Shown piece by piece: positions 11,840-23,682 of a stretch of DNA of 64,000 nt (positions within the stretch are counted from its first letter, which is position 1; each line of letters starts with the position of its first letter). The notes beneath the pieces were generated by a model that did no database searches, was not told where the DNA came from, and saw only the letters and a program-made list of their open reading frames with translations. The translations under genes were made by a program, and so were the position numbers. Origin of the DNA: Solenopsis invicta (taxonomy: Eukaryota; Arthropoda; Insecta; Hymenoptera; Formicidae). Location: the NCBI RefSeq assembly GCF_016802725.1, contig NC_052668.1, positions 620,001 to 684,000 on the forward strand, in the 5' to 3' direction.

Positions 11840-13700
11840 GACGTGGCAGTTTTATCTGCCTCGCCACTTCGTCCTTCGCCTGAGCATAGCGCAAGGAGGC
11901 GCGTAAGGCCGGGTCGGGCACTCAGCGAGAGAGCGAAATCTCCGGCGGGACTGCGGCGCGTATTGATTTCATTTATTTATTCGCGGCTTATTTCATGTAT
12001 CCGCGGGCACCTCGACAAACGTCGCCTAAGGACCAGCAGCAGCGAGGAGGATGGGCAGCAGCAGGACAAGGAGAAGGCGATCGTCCAGGGCCGGCGCACG
12101 GAAAACCGACGGCGGAGAGAAGGACGAGACTCGACGTGGTGACAGAGATGCGCCACGCAAAAGAGGCTCGCAATTGGCGCAGCCGAGAGACAGGCCAGGG
12201 CGGACGAACGGCCAGGACAAGGGCCGTCGGATGCCGGCTGTCCGTCGAGAAGGGTAGCGGCGAAGAATCGTCGCGGGAAATCTCTGCTGCTGTCATCCGC
12301 GAGGACGACGAGAGCGGCGAGGATATCGGATGCCGACGGGGACCGCACGACACCTGCGGAGACCCGACACTGCGCTGCCGTGACGTCACGGCTAGATAAG
12401 GGCGACCGCTGATAGGCCGCGCCGCTAGGCGCAAGGATATCGCGCACCCTGTGGGAGGGGTAGCGCTCATCGATCGCGCATCGAGCGCGATCCTCTCGGC
12501 TTTTGCGTGCGACCCGGCGATCCCTGCGGTGCGAAGCGTGAGCGAGCGTGCGAGATATCGGCTGGAGATATCGGGAGCGGCTATCGTCGAGTGTGCCCGG
12601 CCTGGCGATCCCTGCGGAGACGTCCACGGGACCAACGGAGGACAGGATCGTCGTCGAGGTGACCCTCTAGAGACGGTGTAAAGCCACGAGCTGCCGGTGC
12701 CGGCTGACTCGCGCTCTGAGGTGGAGCCATTGGGTTAGTGTGCAGGTGCGTCCGCCGCGTGGCGATAGAACGCACCTTTTTAGTGTTTGGTCGGCTCTCC
12801 ACCTCAAGCGTGAGACCTTGTCGAGGCACCCAGCTGTCGGCTGCCGCGTGTACGTTGGCTGTCCCGCCGTAGAAGCTCGCGGACGACCGGCTTCCCGGGA
12901 AGCCGCAAAGCCCTCGCGCACGTGCGCGAGTCGTGTTACGGCCGTGATCACACGACCGCCCGCGTTATCGGTGCGTTGTCGTGTCGCGCGTCTTTGAGAG
13001 AATTGTGCATCGTCACCGCGACGACGGCATTGCCGTCACCGAGTATCTTTGGTTGTATTGCTTTTGAGTTAATTACTGTCCGTTAGCGAAAGTTCGACGA
13101 GTGTGTTCTCGCCGCGCTGTTCCGAGCGCGCGTGATTGGCTGTCTCGTTCCGCGCGGGACCAACCGCCGTTGTTCGCGCCGCTAGCGTAAGCATTGTAGT
13201 ATTTAAGAAAATTTTCGCGTTCCGCTTATTCGTTTTCGTCAACTCTCTTCATCTTTTCCGTTCTTTGCTTGCTTCGACTGATAATTCCTTCGCGTTTGGC
13301 TCTACTCTGTCTCTGTCATATGCTACAATACATGTTATTTCTGTCTGTTATATCGGCCTGATCTTGCTTGATTTCTCGCCTACCCGTCTCCTCCAGCAAG
13401 AGAGCCGCTTCGTCCCTGTCTCCGCTACCCCGCCCCTCTGCCGGTTAGAGGAGCTAGCTGGCCGCGTGCGAGCGACGATTTCGTGTTTCGTTCTGAGAAG
13501 CTATCGCGTGGTGTGCATCCGCGTCTAGCGTTAAATAGTGTACCCGGAGACGTGACCGGTATAATCGCGTCTGGCGCCCAAATTCGCGATTGGTGGTATC
13601 TATTGGTTATATCGTCGCTCACGCGTGTCTCGCGCGTAATTCCGGTGTTTGATCGCGTATTCCGCCGCTGCTCTCCGGCGTGGGATAAAAATACGTGACA
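11837..13700 (+). repeat. 5' LTR of Gypsy-B
   Basis: 1,864-bp copy matching 19778-21641. It is GC-rich in the first half. ORFs inside it on both strands are present in both LTR copies but have no domain and are judged chance ORFs of GC-rich DNA. Confidence 0.92.
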
Positions 13701-13705
13701 AAAAT

Positions 13706-13723
13706 TGGCGCCCAACGTGGGGC
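13706..13723 (+). promoter_or_regulatory. Primer-binding site, tRNA-Lys type
   Basis: TGGCGCCCAACGTGGGGC lies 5 bases after the LTR end. This 18-mer is the known complement of the 3' end of tRNA-Lys1,2, as used by several retroviruses. Confidence 0.85.
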
Positions 13724-14486
13724 CCGCCAGTACAAATTTCTTTCTACGGTCTTCGGGAGACACGGGCATAGCAACTAAACATTTTTTTTCTGCGTGTTAT
13801 CGGAGGAATTTCGGGCCGGCGAGAGATTCTATGTTGAGTGTGAGTAACTTTTTTTTGTTTTTCCTGAGTAAGTGTTGTGTGCGTCCTGTCTGAGTTTTTT
13901 TTGTACTTTCCTGTTCTCGCTAGAATTTTGATAACTTATTGCAAGCCAATTTCAGCTTTCAATTGTTTGGCACCGCTAGCCATGGGCGAATAATATCAAA
14001 ATTTCTCGAGACCATATTAACCGTCTTTTGTAACTAATTTTTGTTCGCTTTTGGTATCGTCTTGATTCTTGCGTGTGAGTGTTGCTTCTCAAGCTGTGAG
14101 TTGCGATTTTGAGAATTCACGATTGACATTATTATTTACGATCTTGTGACTTGATATCGGCGAGCAAGGCCATAAACAGTCCGTCTTGTTTGATCGGTGA
14201 ATATTTGCGAATATTATTTCGCGACGGTGGAATTTGCTGCTCAGTGCCGATTATAGTGCTTGGCGTAGAAGTAAACACGCCGAGGAATTTAGGGGGAGGG
14301 CGTACTGTCGAAGTGTCGTGCCGTGTTTGCGCGTTCGAGTGTCGCAAATATTTTGGAATCTTAGAATACGCTTTGAGTAACCGTTAATTTTCGCTTCGGC
14401 TATCGTTATCGTTTTCGTGAGGTATCGCCGTACAATTGCGCGCGTGGAAATCAGTCGGTCGTGCGGGGGGACAACATCGCTTGAAA
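13724..14486 (+). other. Gypsy-B untranslated leader
   Basis: 763 bp between the primer-binding site and the gag ATG. No protein-like ORF. It probably holds packaging signals, which I cannot identify. Confidence 0.5.
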
Positions 14487-15728
14487 ATGAGTTCGACTAA
14501 GTACGACAACGAGTGGATTTTTACCTCCACCCTCGAACAATTAATTGCCGCGCTTGAGGAGCAGGGGCTCTCAATCGAGGGTTCTCAATCCGCGCTCGCG
14601 TTAAGATTATTGCGCCACATGCGGACTACGCGCGTCGGCGAATCGTTCGTCGGCGCGGATGTCGCACCGGGGCTACCGGATTTCGGACACTTAAATCTCC
14701 CCGAGGGGGAGGTACCGCGACCGGACAGTCCCTTCGAGGCCGCGATGAGGCCGTTGGCGAGCGTGCACGCATCCGGGGGAGGCGGGGGACGTCGACCATC
14801 GGGATCGAATGACGCGGCCGCCGCTTACAACATCATGCGGCGTTGGAATTTAAGGTTTTCCGGCGTGCGGGGGGAGGACGCGGAAACCTTTTTATTACGA
14901 ATTGAGGAGGGCCGCGAGTTGATACCGGTCGACGATGCGGACATATTGCGATGCCTACCGTTCTTCCTATCGGGTGTCGCGCTTCATTGGTTCCGTGCTA
15001 AACGCGCGAAATTGACGACGTGGGGTACGTTCAAGGCGGCGTGGCGTGCGCGATTCGGGAATCCCGACTTCCAGTTCGCCTTGCGGGACGAAATAATGCG
15101 ACGCACTCAGGGCGAGCGCGAAACGGTCGTGGATTATCTGACGTGTCTGAATGCGCTTTTTGACCGTCTCTCACCCCCCTGGAGTGAGGAGGAGAAGATC
15201 GGTTACGCACACCGCCACATGTTGCCGCGCTTGCAGATCATGGTGCCGCGCGATTCGATCACCGATTTAGAGTCGCTCGAATTATTGGCGGCGCGAGCGG
15301 AAAGTTGTTGTCGGGCAGCCTTAAGTTATCGAGCACCTCCACCGCCGGAGCGATCGCTATTCCCCGATCTAGCCTATCGTCCTTCAAAGGAGGGGGGACG
15401 CGGCGGAAAATTGAATGACACTCTCGCGGCATTAGAGATATCGGGCCTAGATGAAAGTGGTGGATCGTCGCGCGCGGGGAGGGGGAAAAAGGCGAAGGCT
15501 CGCAGCGACGCTGCGACAACCGCGCCGTCGACCACCGCCGTGGCGGGTCCTTCGACCGCCACCCCGTCTACAAGTGTGCACCGTAGCAATCCCGGCAAAT
15601 GCTGGAATTGCGATCAGACGGGCCACTTTGCGCGTGACTGCAAATCCGCTCCGCGCACTCATTGCTATCGGTGCGGCAAGGCGGGAGTGACGTTGCGTAC
15701 GTGCCCAGATTGTGCGGGAAACGCCTAA
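14487..15728 (+). CDS. gag: Gypsy-B gag
   Basis: ATG 14487 (MSSTKYDNEW) to TAA 15726-15728, 413 residues. An N-terminal SAP-like helix pair (LEQLIAALEEQGLSIEGS) is followed by a retrotransposon gag helical domain with FLSGVALHWFRAKRAKLTTW and a Pro-rich linker. Two C-terminal knuckles follow: CWNCDQTGHFARDC (CX2CX4HX4C) and CYRCGKAGVTLRTC, in which Val replaces the zinc-binding His. The second, atypical knuckle recurs in Gypsy-D with the same His to Val change, so it is a lineage trait. The last codons GGA AAC GCC TAA overlap the frameshift site. Confidence 0.88.
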   Translation: MSSTKYDNEWIFTSTLEQLIAALEEQGLSIEGSQSALALRLLRHMRTTRVGESFVGADVAPGLPDFGHLNLPEGEVPRPDSPFEAAMRPLASVHASGGGGGRRPSGSNDAAAAYNIMRRWNLRFSGVRGEDAETFLLRIEEGRELIPVDDADILRCLPFFLSGVALHWFRAKRAKLTTWGTFKAAWRARFGNPDFQFALRDEIMRRTQGERETVVDYLTCLNALFDRLSPPWSEEEKIGYAHRHMLPRLQIMVPRDSITDLESLELLAARAESCCRAALSYRAPPPPERSLFPDLAYRPSKEGGRGGKLNDTLAALEISGLDESGGSSRAGRGKKAKARSDAATTAPSTTAVAGPSTATPSTSVHRSNPGKCWNCDQTGHFARDCKSAPRTHCYRCGKAGVTLRTCPDCAGNA

Positions 15729-15760
15729 GGGAGTCGGAGAAGGGGGAAAACGCGACTCCT
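15716..15760 (+). promoter_or_regulatory. -1 ribosomal frameshift signal, Gypsy-B gag-pol
   Basis: The heptamer GGGAAAC (15716-15722) is phased as G GGA AAC in the gag frame, which is the X XXY YYZ rule. A 7-base spacer leads to a hairpin with arms GGAGTCG (15730-15736) and CGACTCC (15753-15759), 7 perfect pairs plus a possible G-U. The pol frame is exactly -1 and starts with the C at 15722. The gag stop lies 4 bases after the heptamer. Confidence 0.85.
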
Positions 15761-18700
15761 GGCAATGCATCCCCCAATAATATGGTGATACCGGTATGCG
15801 CAGATTTCGTTTGTAATTCGTTCGGGGCGAGGGAATCAAGCCTCTCCTTTATTCGTGTTAAGATATCGGGTAATGAGATTCGCGCTCTATTGGATTCCGG
15901 GTCGAGTCGTACGTTTTTAGGTCCGGCCGCTATTGAATTAGTGCAATCGTTGGGATATCGGTTTCGCCGGGCTAGGGACCGCCGCGTGACGACTGCGACC
16001 AGCCAGACGACGCGAGTGAGGGGGGAGGTCGAGGTACCTCTCGAAATTGAAAACCGCACGCGTACCTTGAGCGTGTACGCGTTGCAGACGTTAGCGTTAC
16101 CGTGTATATTGGGTATGGACTTTTTGACAGCTTTCGGTGTTATGGTTAATTTTGCGAGAAGTACCTGGGGATTCGCGGATGATATCACGCGACAATATCC
16201 CCTGGAAATTGAAACCACGAGTTCGCTCTGGGCCGCACTCGCGCGCGGGGACTCTGTGCCGGAACGGGGGACGGAAGGAGAGCCGATCGAGAGGGGAGCT
16301 CGCGAGATTCGGCGCCTGAAGAAGCGACCGATATCGTTGGACACTCTTCAAGCGAGGGGGAGGCGCCAACCGTCCGCGCCGAGACAGCGCAGCCAGGCGG
16401 CTTGAAGGAGCTATCGGCCGAGGAGAGCGCGCGGTTATCGGAATTTTTAGCGTCGGAGATACCGGGGGTGCCCGCGAAACTCGGAGCGACGTCGCTGGCG
16501 GAACACCGTATAGATGTCGGCGGGCACGCGCCCATTAAACAGCATTGTTATCCCGTGTCGCCTAGGGTACAAGAAGCGATCTATGCGGAGGTCGATTCGA
16601 TGCTTGAGTCCGGTATTATCGAGTCCTCGAATAGCGCATGGTCTACGCCCATCGTCATGATTAAGAAACCGAACAACACGTATCGCTTTTGTTTAGATTT
16701 TCGCCGGTTAAACGAAGTATCGAAGAAAGACGCGTACCCCTTACCATACATGAACGCGATTTTGGATAAACTTCGACCGGCCGGTTACATTTCGACCATC
16801 GACCTTAGCCAAGCTTACTTACAGATTCCGTAGAGAAAGATAGTAAAGAGTACACCGCGTTTACGGTACCGGGTAAGGGACTTTTTCAATTTACGCGGAT
16901 GCCGTATGGCCTAACGGGAGCGCCCGCAACGTTTCAGAGGCTTTTAGATCGTTTAATAGGTCCGGAGATGGAACCGCACGCCTTTGCGTATCTCGACGAT
17001 ATCGTTGTTGTGACGCGGACTTTTGAAGAACATCTTACGTGGTTGGGCAAAGTATTTGCGCGTATTAGAGACGCGGGGCTCACGATTAACCCGGAGAAAA
17101 GTAAATTCTGTCGATCTCAAGTAAAGTATCTGGGTTTTCTCGTGCAAAGCGAAGGGTTAACGGTCGATCCAGAGAAGACCGCCGCTATTGTTCAGTATCC
17201 TCCGCCGCGAAACGTTAAACAATTACGTCGTTTCATAGGAATGGCGTCCTGGTATAGGCGCTTTATACCGCAGTGCGCGACGCGGATGGAACCGCTTACG
17301 AGTCTTTTGAGGAAGAATCGCTCTTGGGTGTGGGGGGAGACTCAAAAGCAAGCTTTTGAGTCAATTAAATTCTGTTTGACCACTCCACCCACGCTATCGT
17401 GTCCGGATTTCGATTTACCATTTTTGCTGCAAACAGATGCAAGTTCAGTAGGATTAGGCGCGGTATTGGCGCAGAAAAACGGGGACGCGGAACATGTAAT
17501 TGCCTACGCAAGCCGCGCGTTATCGGACGCGGAAAGAAAATATTCCACCACGGAATTGGAATGTCTGGCTATTGTGTGGGCTGTCAAAAAGTTTCGTCCC
17601 TATTTAGAAGGATATCGGTTTACAATTATAACGGACCATAGTAGTCTCCGGTGGCTACATAATTTAAAAAACCCGACTGGTCGTCTGGCGCGGTGGGCAC
17701 TCGAGCTCCTCGAATATGATTACGTGATCGAACATAGAAAGGGTGCGATGCACCACGTGCCGGATGCACTTTCGAGATTATACGAGGACGAAGAAACGGA
17801 TTTTTGCGCTGCGGTCGTGACGAATGACGCGTGGTACAACTCGAAGGTCGAGGAGATAGCACGTCACCCGCGACGTTACCCAGAATGGCGAATGTTCAAC
17901 GGCGAGATGTATTTTAGAAAGTCGCGCTTGATGGCGGAGGTCGTGGAAGATCGCGATCGGTGGAAATGCGTGTTGCCGAGAGAGGCGCGCCGTGCGGTGA
18001 TTAGGGAGAATCACGATCCACCGCATGCCGGTCATTTGGGGGTCGAGAAGACCTATCAGCGTATCGCGACGAGATATCACTGGCCGCGCATGCTAAGGGA
18101 TATCTCGAATTACGTTAAACATTGCGGCGTATGTCAGAGAGTAAAGGTGGAGCAAGACGTACCGGCCGGATTGATGGGGCAGCGCGTGATAGAGTCGCCG
18201 TGGACGGTGATTGCCGCGGACATGATGGGACCGTTGCCGACGAGTAAGTCCGGTCACGCATACTTGCTCGTAATGCAGGACTTGTTTACGAAGTGGATAG
18301 AGTGCTGCCCACTTCGTAAGGCTACCGGTCGACGGATTAGAGAGGCGATTGAGGAGATGGTGATTTTCCGTTGGGGCGCGCCGTGTGTATTGCTGACGGA
18401 CAACGGAACGGAGTTCCTGAATAGAGACTTGCGCGCGATGTCGGAGCAGTATGGGATATATCATACGACGGTGCCACCTTATCACCCACAGGCAAACCCG
18501 GTGGAGCGAGTAAATCGCGTCCTAAAGACGATGATCACTGCGTTTGTAGAGCGGGATCACCGCGAGTGGGACGTCCACATTAATGAGTTTCGATTCGCGT
18601 ACAATTCCGCACACCATACGTCTCTACAAGCTACCCCCGCCTTTCTTAATTACGGCCGAGAACCGCTACCGGTCGGCTTGCATCGCGAACAGGACGACGT

Positions 18701-19064
18701 CGATGTCGAGATAGAGGAAGCGAACCCCGTCGAGTGGCGCGAGCATATGGGGAGGATGGGCGCTTTACGGGAGTGGGTCGCGGAAAACTTGGAAGCCGCG
18801 CAAGAGCGGCAATCTAAGTATTATGATCGGCACAAGCGCGAAGTCACCTTTAACGTAGGCGAACAGGTACTCAAGAGGTACCACGTGCTATCGGCGGGGG
18901 CACAACACTTCTCAGCGAAGCTGGCCAAGAAGTTCCATGGCCCGTTCATTATTCGAAGAATTCTCTCACCAGTAGTCTACGAGTTGGCTGATCTAACGGG
19001 TGGGATTGTTGGCAAGGTCCACGTGAAAGACCTCAAGCCTTATCATGAGCCTTTGGATGTCTAG
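15722..19064 (+). pseudogene. pol: Gypsy-B pol (protease, RT, RNase H, integrase), two frameshifts
   Basis: After the -1 shift the frame gives an aspartic protease (ALLDSGSSRTF, then ILGMDFL). A one-base break near 16395-16405 moves to RT (YRFCLDFRRLNEV). A second break, next to a TAG at 16831-16833, moves to the frame 16834-19064 carrying the YLDDIVVV catalytic box, RNase H (LQTDASSVGLGAVL, ATELECLAIVW-type segment), an integrase HHCC finger (HDPPHAGHLG...CGVCQRV) and the DDE core (AADMMG, LLTDNGTEF, NPVERVNRVLK). No chromodomain is seen at the C end. Each break is a net -1 step. Confidence 0.88.
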
Positions 19065-19777
19065 GAGGATGGACGCGCCGGCGTCTGCCCTGTCTTCTCG
19101 CGTCTTCTGCTGTCGGGGGAAGCTTAGGCTTACCTAGTCACACATATTTTTTTTCTTTTGTTTGCGCTTGACTCGCCTTTTTGTTTTTTTTTGTTTGGGG
19201 GAAAGCCAGTCGGACCCCTTCCTTTCTCTTGCCGCGGCTATCGGCCGCCCGGACCCAAATGGATATCGTTTTTTTGTTGTCTGTTTTTGTTTTTTTTTGT
19301 TGATTGGCGAGGGGCTCGTTAATAAACGCCTATTTTGTATACGTTACTGTCTTTGGTTTTGGTGTAAATGCGCCCTGCTCCGTCTCCCTTCCCCACATCC
19401 CATCCGGTCGCCGACGCGAAAGCGCACGCTAGACTTAGGAGCGCGTTGGAGCCGATCGTCCGGGACCGGAAGCGGCGGGACCGCGAGATGAAAGAGCGAA
19501 TAGCCAGGGGATGATCATGTCTCCCTGGCCGCGTCCTAACAATTACGATTTTTTGTTGTTGTTTGGTATGGTCATCTGGACCGTTTTGGTTGGTTAACAA
19601 TTTTCTTTTCTTTGCGAATCGGTAAGATTTTTTTTTTGGTGTTGTGCCATCTGATTTTTTTGGTGATATCGCAGCCGACAGGCTGGAGGTTTCGGTCGCT
19701 CTGAAGCGCCTTCCTCGGTAGCTCGTGGCTGCAGAGGGGCATCTGGACCGGCACGGTCCCGCTTGGCATGGGGGGGT
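19065..19777 (+). other. Gypsy-B 3' untranslated region with polypurine tract
   Basis: No credible ORF. The GGCATGGGGGGGT run at about 19765-19777, directly before the 3' LTR, is the likely plus-strand primer. Confidence 0.7.
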
Positions 19778-21641
19778 TGTGACGTGGCAGTTTTATCTGC
19801 CTCGCCACTTCGTCCTCCGCCTGAGCATAGCGCAAGGAGGCTCGTAAGGCCGGGTCGGGCACTCAGCGAGAGAGCGAAATCTCCGGCGGGACTGCGGCGC
19901 GTATTGATTTCATTTATTTATTCGCGGCTTATTTCATGTATCCGCGGGCACCTCGACAAACGTCGCCTAAGGACCAGCAGCAGCGAGGAGGATGGGCAGC
20001 AGCAGGACAAGGAGAAGACGATCGTCTAGGGCCGGCGCACGGAAAACCGACGGCGGAGAGAAGGACGAGACTCGACGTGGTGACAGAGATGCGCCACGCA
20101 AAAGAGGTTCGCAATTGGCGCAGCCGAGGGACAGGCCAGGGCGGACGAACGGCCAGGACAAGGGCCGTCGAATGTCGGCTGTCCGTCGAGAAGGGTAGCG
20201 GCGAAGAATCGTCGCGGGAAATCTCTGCTGCTGTCATCCGCGAGGACGACGAGAGCGGCGAGGATATCGGATGCCGACGGGGACCGCACGACACCTGCGG
20301 AGACCCGACACTGCGCTGCCGTGACGTCACGGCTAGATAAGGGCGACCGCTGATAGGCCGCGCCGCTAGGCGCAAGGATATCGCGCACCCTGTGGGAGGG
20401 GTAGCGCTCATCGATCGCGCATCGAGCGCGATCCTCTCGGCTTTTGCGTGCGACCCGGCGATCCCTGCGGTGCGAAGCGTGAGCGAGCGTGCGAGATATC
20501 GGCTGGAGATATCGGGAGCGGCTATCGTCGAGTGTGCCCGGCCTGGCGATCCCTGCGGAGACGTCCACGGGACCAACGGAGGACAGGATCGTCGTCGAGG
20601 TGACCCTCTAGAGACGGTGTAAAGCCACGAGCTGCCGGTGCCGGCTGACTCGCGCTCTGAGGTGGAGCCATTGGGTTAGTGTGCAGGTGCGTCCGCCGCG
20701 TGGCGATAGAACGCACCTTTTTAGTGTTTGGTCGGCTCTCCACCTCAAGCGTGAGACCTTGTCGAGGCACCCAGCTGTCGGCTGCCGCGTGTACATTGGC
20801 TGTCCCGCCGTAGAAGCTCGCGGACGACCGGCTTCCCGGGAAGCCGCAAAGCCCTCGCGCACGTGCGCGAGTCGTGTTACGGCCGTGATCACACGACCGC
20901 CCGCGTTATCGGTGCGTTGTCGTGTCGCGCGTCTTCGAGAGAATTGTGCATCGTGACCGCGACGACGGCATTGCCGTCACCGAGTATCTTTGGTTGTATT
21001 GCTTTTGAGTTAATTACTGTCCGTTAGCGAAAGTTCGACGAGTGTGTTCTCGCCGCACTGTTCCGAGCGCGCGTGATTGGCTGTCTCGTTCCGCGCGGGA
21101 CCAACCGCCGTTGTTCGCGCCGCTAGCGTAAGCATTGTAGTATTTAAGAAAATTTTCGCGTTCCGCTTATTCGTTTTCGTCAACTCTCTTCATCTTTTCC
21201 GTTCTTTGCTTACTTCGACTGATAATTCCTTCGCGTTTGGCTCTACTCTGTCTCTGTCATATGCTACAATACATGTTATTTCTGTCTGTTATATCGGCCT
21301 GATCTTGCTTGATTTCTCGCCTACCCGTCTCCTCCAGCAAGAGAGCCGCTTCGTCCCTGTCTCCGCTACCCCGCCCCTCTGCCGGTTAGAGGAGCTAGCT
21401 GGCCGCGTGCGAGCGACGATTTCGTGTTTCGTTCTGAGAAGCTATCGCGTGGTGTGCATCCGCGTCTAGCGTTAAATAGTGTACCCGGCGACGCAACCGG
21501 TATAATCGCGTCTGGCGCCCAAATTCGCGATTGGTGGTATCTATTGGTTATATCGTCGCTCACGCGTGTCTCGCGCGTAATTCCGGTGTTTGATCGCGTA
21601 TTCCGCCGCTGCTCTCCGGCGTGGGATAAAAATACGTGACA
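19778..21641 (+). repeat. 3' LTR of Gypsy-B
   Basis: Direct copy of 11837-13700 with the same length and TG...CA ends. It is followed by an AT microsatellite. Confidence 0.92.
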
Positions 21642-21649
21642 ATATATAT

Positions 21650-21700
<51 letters not shown>
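21642..21700. repeat. AT microsatellite between Gypsy-B and mariner
   Basis: (TA)n tract. Continuation of the tract at 11767-11836; also the TA target of the mariner. Confidence 0.85.
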
Positions 21701-21703
<3 letters not shown>

Positions 21704-22431
21704 GGTGTTTCAGACCACCCGTACACCCCTTTTCTCTTCGTAGGATTAGGACCAATCAAAAATATGTTCAGACGAAAGTTGTAGGGTTTCAAAAGATCTA
21801 TTCAATGATCTTATCAGTTTGACCTTGGATGGCGTCGCCAAGGTCAGATCGAAATCACATTAAGTTTTTTAAATGAAACACCCTATTTTTGATTCCAGAA
21901 TCTAATAGCTGGTGTCAAGACCTTTCCAAAACACTACAAGAAAGTTTATTTTCGTTGACTACTTTCCGAGTTGTGCGGCTTGAAAGTTACACTACCGCCA
22001 ACACCATGTAAATAACAATATAAAATCACGCGTTACGCAGAAAGCCGTGCAGCCGACACAAAGAAAGTAAACACGCGAGCCGGGACAACAAAAACAGATC
22101 ATGAAAAATCGTGAAAGTTAGCTGTCGCGACCGTAGATAGTCACATACATATGTATGTTATAATATTATGTAATTACATTATTACTTTAACGGTAGCATA
22201 CGAGCAATAACGAGCGCGGCTTTCTGCGTAACGATGTCGTGATTTTATACATATTGTTATTTGCATAGGATGTAGTAGAGATGTATTCACCACAACGCTA
22301 TTGTGACTCAACTCAACACGAGTGACAATAACTCTCTCAAACTTGTCACCTACGTCTTCAATAACCGTCATATCAGTATCAATCGCGCAACAAAAATCCG
22401 ATCCTCTTTATTAGTCTAGGTTTATTTAGCC

Positions 22432-23493
22432 ATGTCCTATTCCAATGAAGAAGCATATGATATGCTGCTAATTTTAGGTGAGTGTCGAGGTACATTCATT
22501 GCAGCGGAAAGATTGTGGCGGGAACGTTATCCTGATCGGACTCCTGACTCGCGAAATGTTTTTTCACGTTTGGCTAAACGAATCAAAATTAAAGGTGTCG
22601 TTCAGCCTCAACATAACAAAGGTACACAAATTCGTCGTCCGATTATGGATGAAAGAACAGTGGAAATTCTTGCATCGACAGAATTGAACCCTTATGATTC
22701 TTTAAGACGACGAGAACAAGATTCTGGTGTTAGTAAAATCAGTGTTTGGCGCATTCTAAAAAATAACAAATTTCACCCTTACAGAATGTCTGTTCATCAA
22801 GCGTTGAATTATAACGATATTAGACAGAGACTTGTATTTTGCAACTTCATAAGACAGCAACCACTTGATTTCCACTTGAAAATTTTATTTTCTGACGAAT
22901 GTACACTTAAAAGTGATGGATCTGTTAATACTTGGAACTCTCGTTATTGGGCACAAAATAATCCTCACTGGTTGAGAGAAGTAGATCATCAAACCATTTG
23001 GAAAGTCAATGTTTGGTGTGGAATTATTGGAAGTCAAATCATAGGTCCTGTTTTCTTTGACGAAAATCTAAACGGTGATAGATATTCCGCCTTGATAATG
23101 ACAGATCTTCCTGTCTTACTAGAAAATATTCCTCTGCAATTGCGCCTGAACATGTGGTTCCAACAAGATGCATGTCCGTCTCATACATCGAGAGTTGCTC
23201 GTGCGGCATTAAATACTATGTTCCCCGACAAGTGGATAGGCAAATTCGGTCCAATCAATTATCCACCCCGATCACCAGATCTCACCGTCCTTGATTATTA
23301 TTTCTGGGGAAGGATAAAAAACTTGGTCTATCATGAACGTCCGACTACGAGGGATAATATGATTCGTAGAATAAGTGAAGCAATTCGATCCTTACGTGCC
23401 GAGGAAATTCTTCGAGCAACCAATGATTTTCAAAATAGAGTTGATGCTTGCATCGCAGAGAATGGTGCTCACTTTGAACATTTAGTCGCTTAA
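22432..23493 (+). CDS. DD41D mariner-like transposase
   Basis: ATG 22432 to TAA, 353 residues, uninterrupted. The N-terminal helix-turn-helix resembles the DUF4817 type (YSNEEAYDMLLILGE...). Catalytic positions are ILFSDECTL (first Asp), WFQQDACPSH (second Asp) and SPDLTVLDYYFWG (third). I count 41 residues between the second Asp and the Asp of VLDYY, which matches the DD41D (rosa-type) branch of mariner relatives rather than DD34D. Such enzymes cut and paste DNA into TA sites. Confidence 0.88.
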   Translation: MSYSNEEAYDMLLILGECRGTFIAAERLWRERYPDRTPDSRNVFSRLAKRIKIKGVVQPQHNKGTQIRRPIMDERTVEILASTELNPYDSLRRREQDSGVSKISVWRILKNNKFHPYRMSVHQALNYNDIRQRLVFCNFIRQQPLDFHLKILFSDECTLKSDGSVNTWNSRYWAQNNPHWLREVDHQTIWKVNVWCGIIGSQIIGPVFFDENLNGDRYSALIMTDLPVLLENIPLQLRLNMWFQQDACPSHTSRVARAALNTMFPDKWIGKFGPINYPPRSPDLTVLDYYFWGRIKNLVYHERPTTRDNMIRRISEAIRSLRAEEILRATNDFQNRVDACIAENGAHFEHLVA

Positions 23494-23518
23494 CAAAACA
23501 TACACTCATTCATTCCCG

Positions 23519-23682
23519 AACGTGAGAGGCAAGGGGACTCACGTGAATCAAGCACCCCAAACGTGAGAGGCAAGGGGACTCACGTGAATCAAGCACCCCA
23601 AACGTGAGAGGCAAGGGGACTCACGTGAATCAAGCACCCCAAACGTGAGAGGCAAGGGGACTCACGTGAATCAAGCACCCCA
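23519..23682. repeat. Four tandem copies of a 41-bp unit in the mariner 3' region
   Basis: Exact head-to-tail units beginning AACGTGAGAGGCAAGGGGAC. Each contains ACGTGAG and CTCACGT separated by 11 bases, so every unit can form a 7-bp hairpin. Between the transposase stop and the right TIR. Confidence 0.9.

Larger units (their letters stand above)
11837..21641 (+). mobile_element. Gypsy-B, Ty3/Gypsy retrotransposon with 1,864-bp LTRs
   Basis: Two direct LTRs (11837-13700 and 19778-21641), both 1,864 bp, start TGTGACGTGG and end ACGTGACA, and differ at a small number of sites by eye (about 1 percent or less). The order is PBS, gag, -1 frameshift signal, protease-RT-RNase H-integrase, polypurine tract. 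Pol has two one-base frameshifts, so this copy is probably inactive even though the LTRs are young. Confidence 0.92.

Noticed and set aside
11977..12640. Long ORFs on both strands in the Gypsy-B LTR (repeated near 19929-20576)
   Set aside because: Occur in overlapping frames of GC-rich LTR DNA, in both LTR copies, with no domain or start context; chance ORFs.
23519..23682. CRISPR-like array
   Set aside because: Head-to-tail identical 41-bp units with no variable spacers, inside a mariner in a eukaryotic genome.
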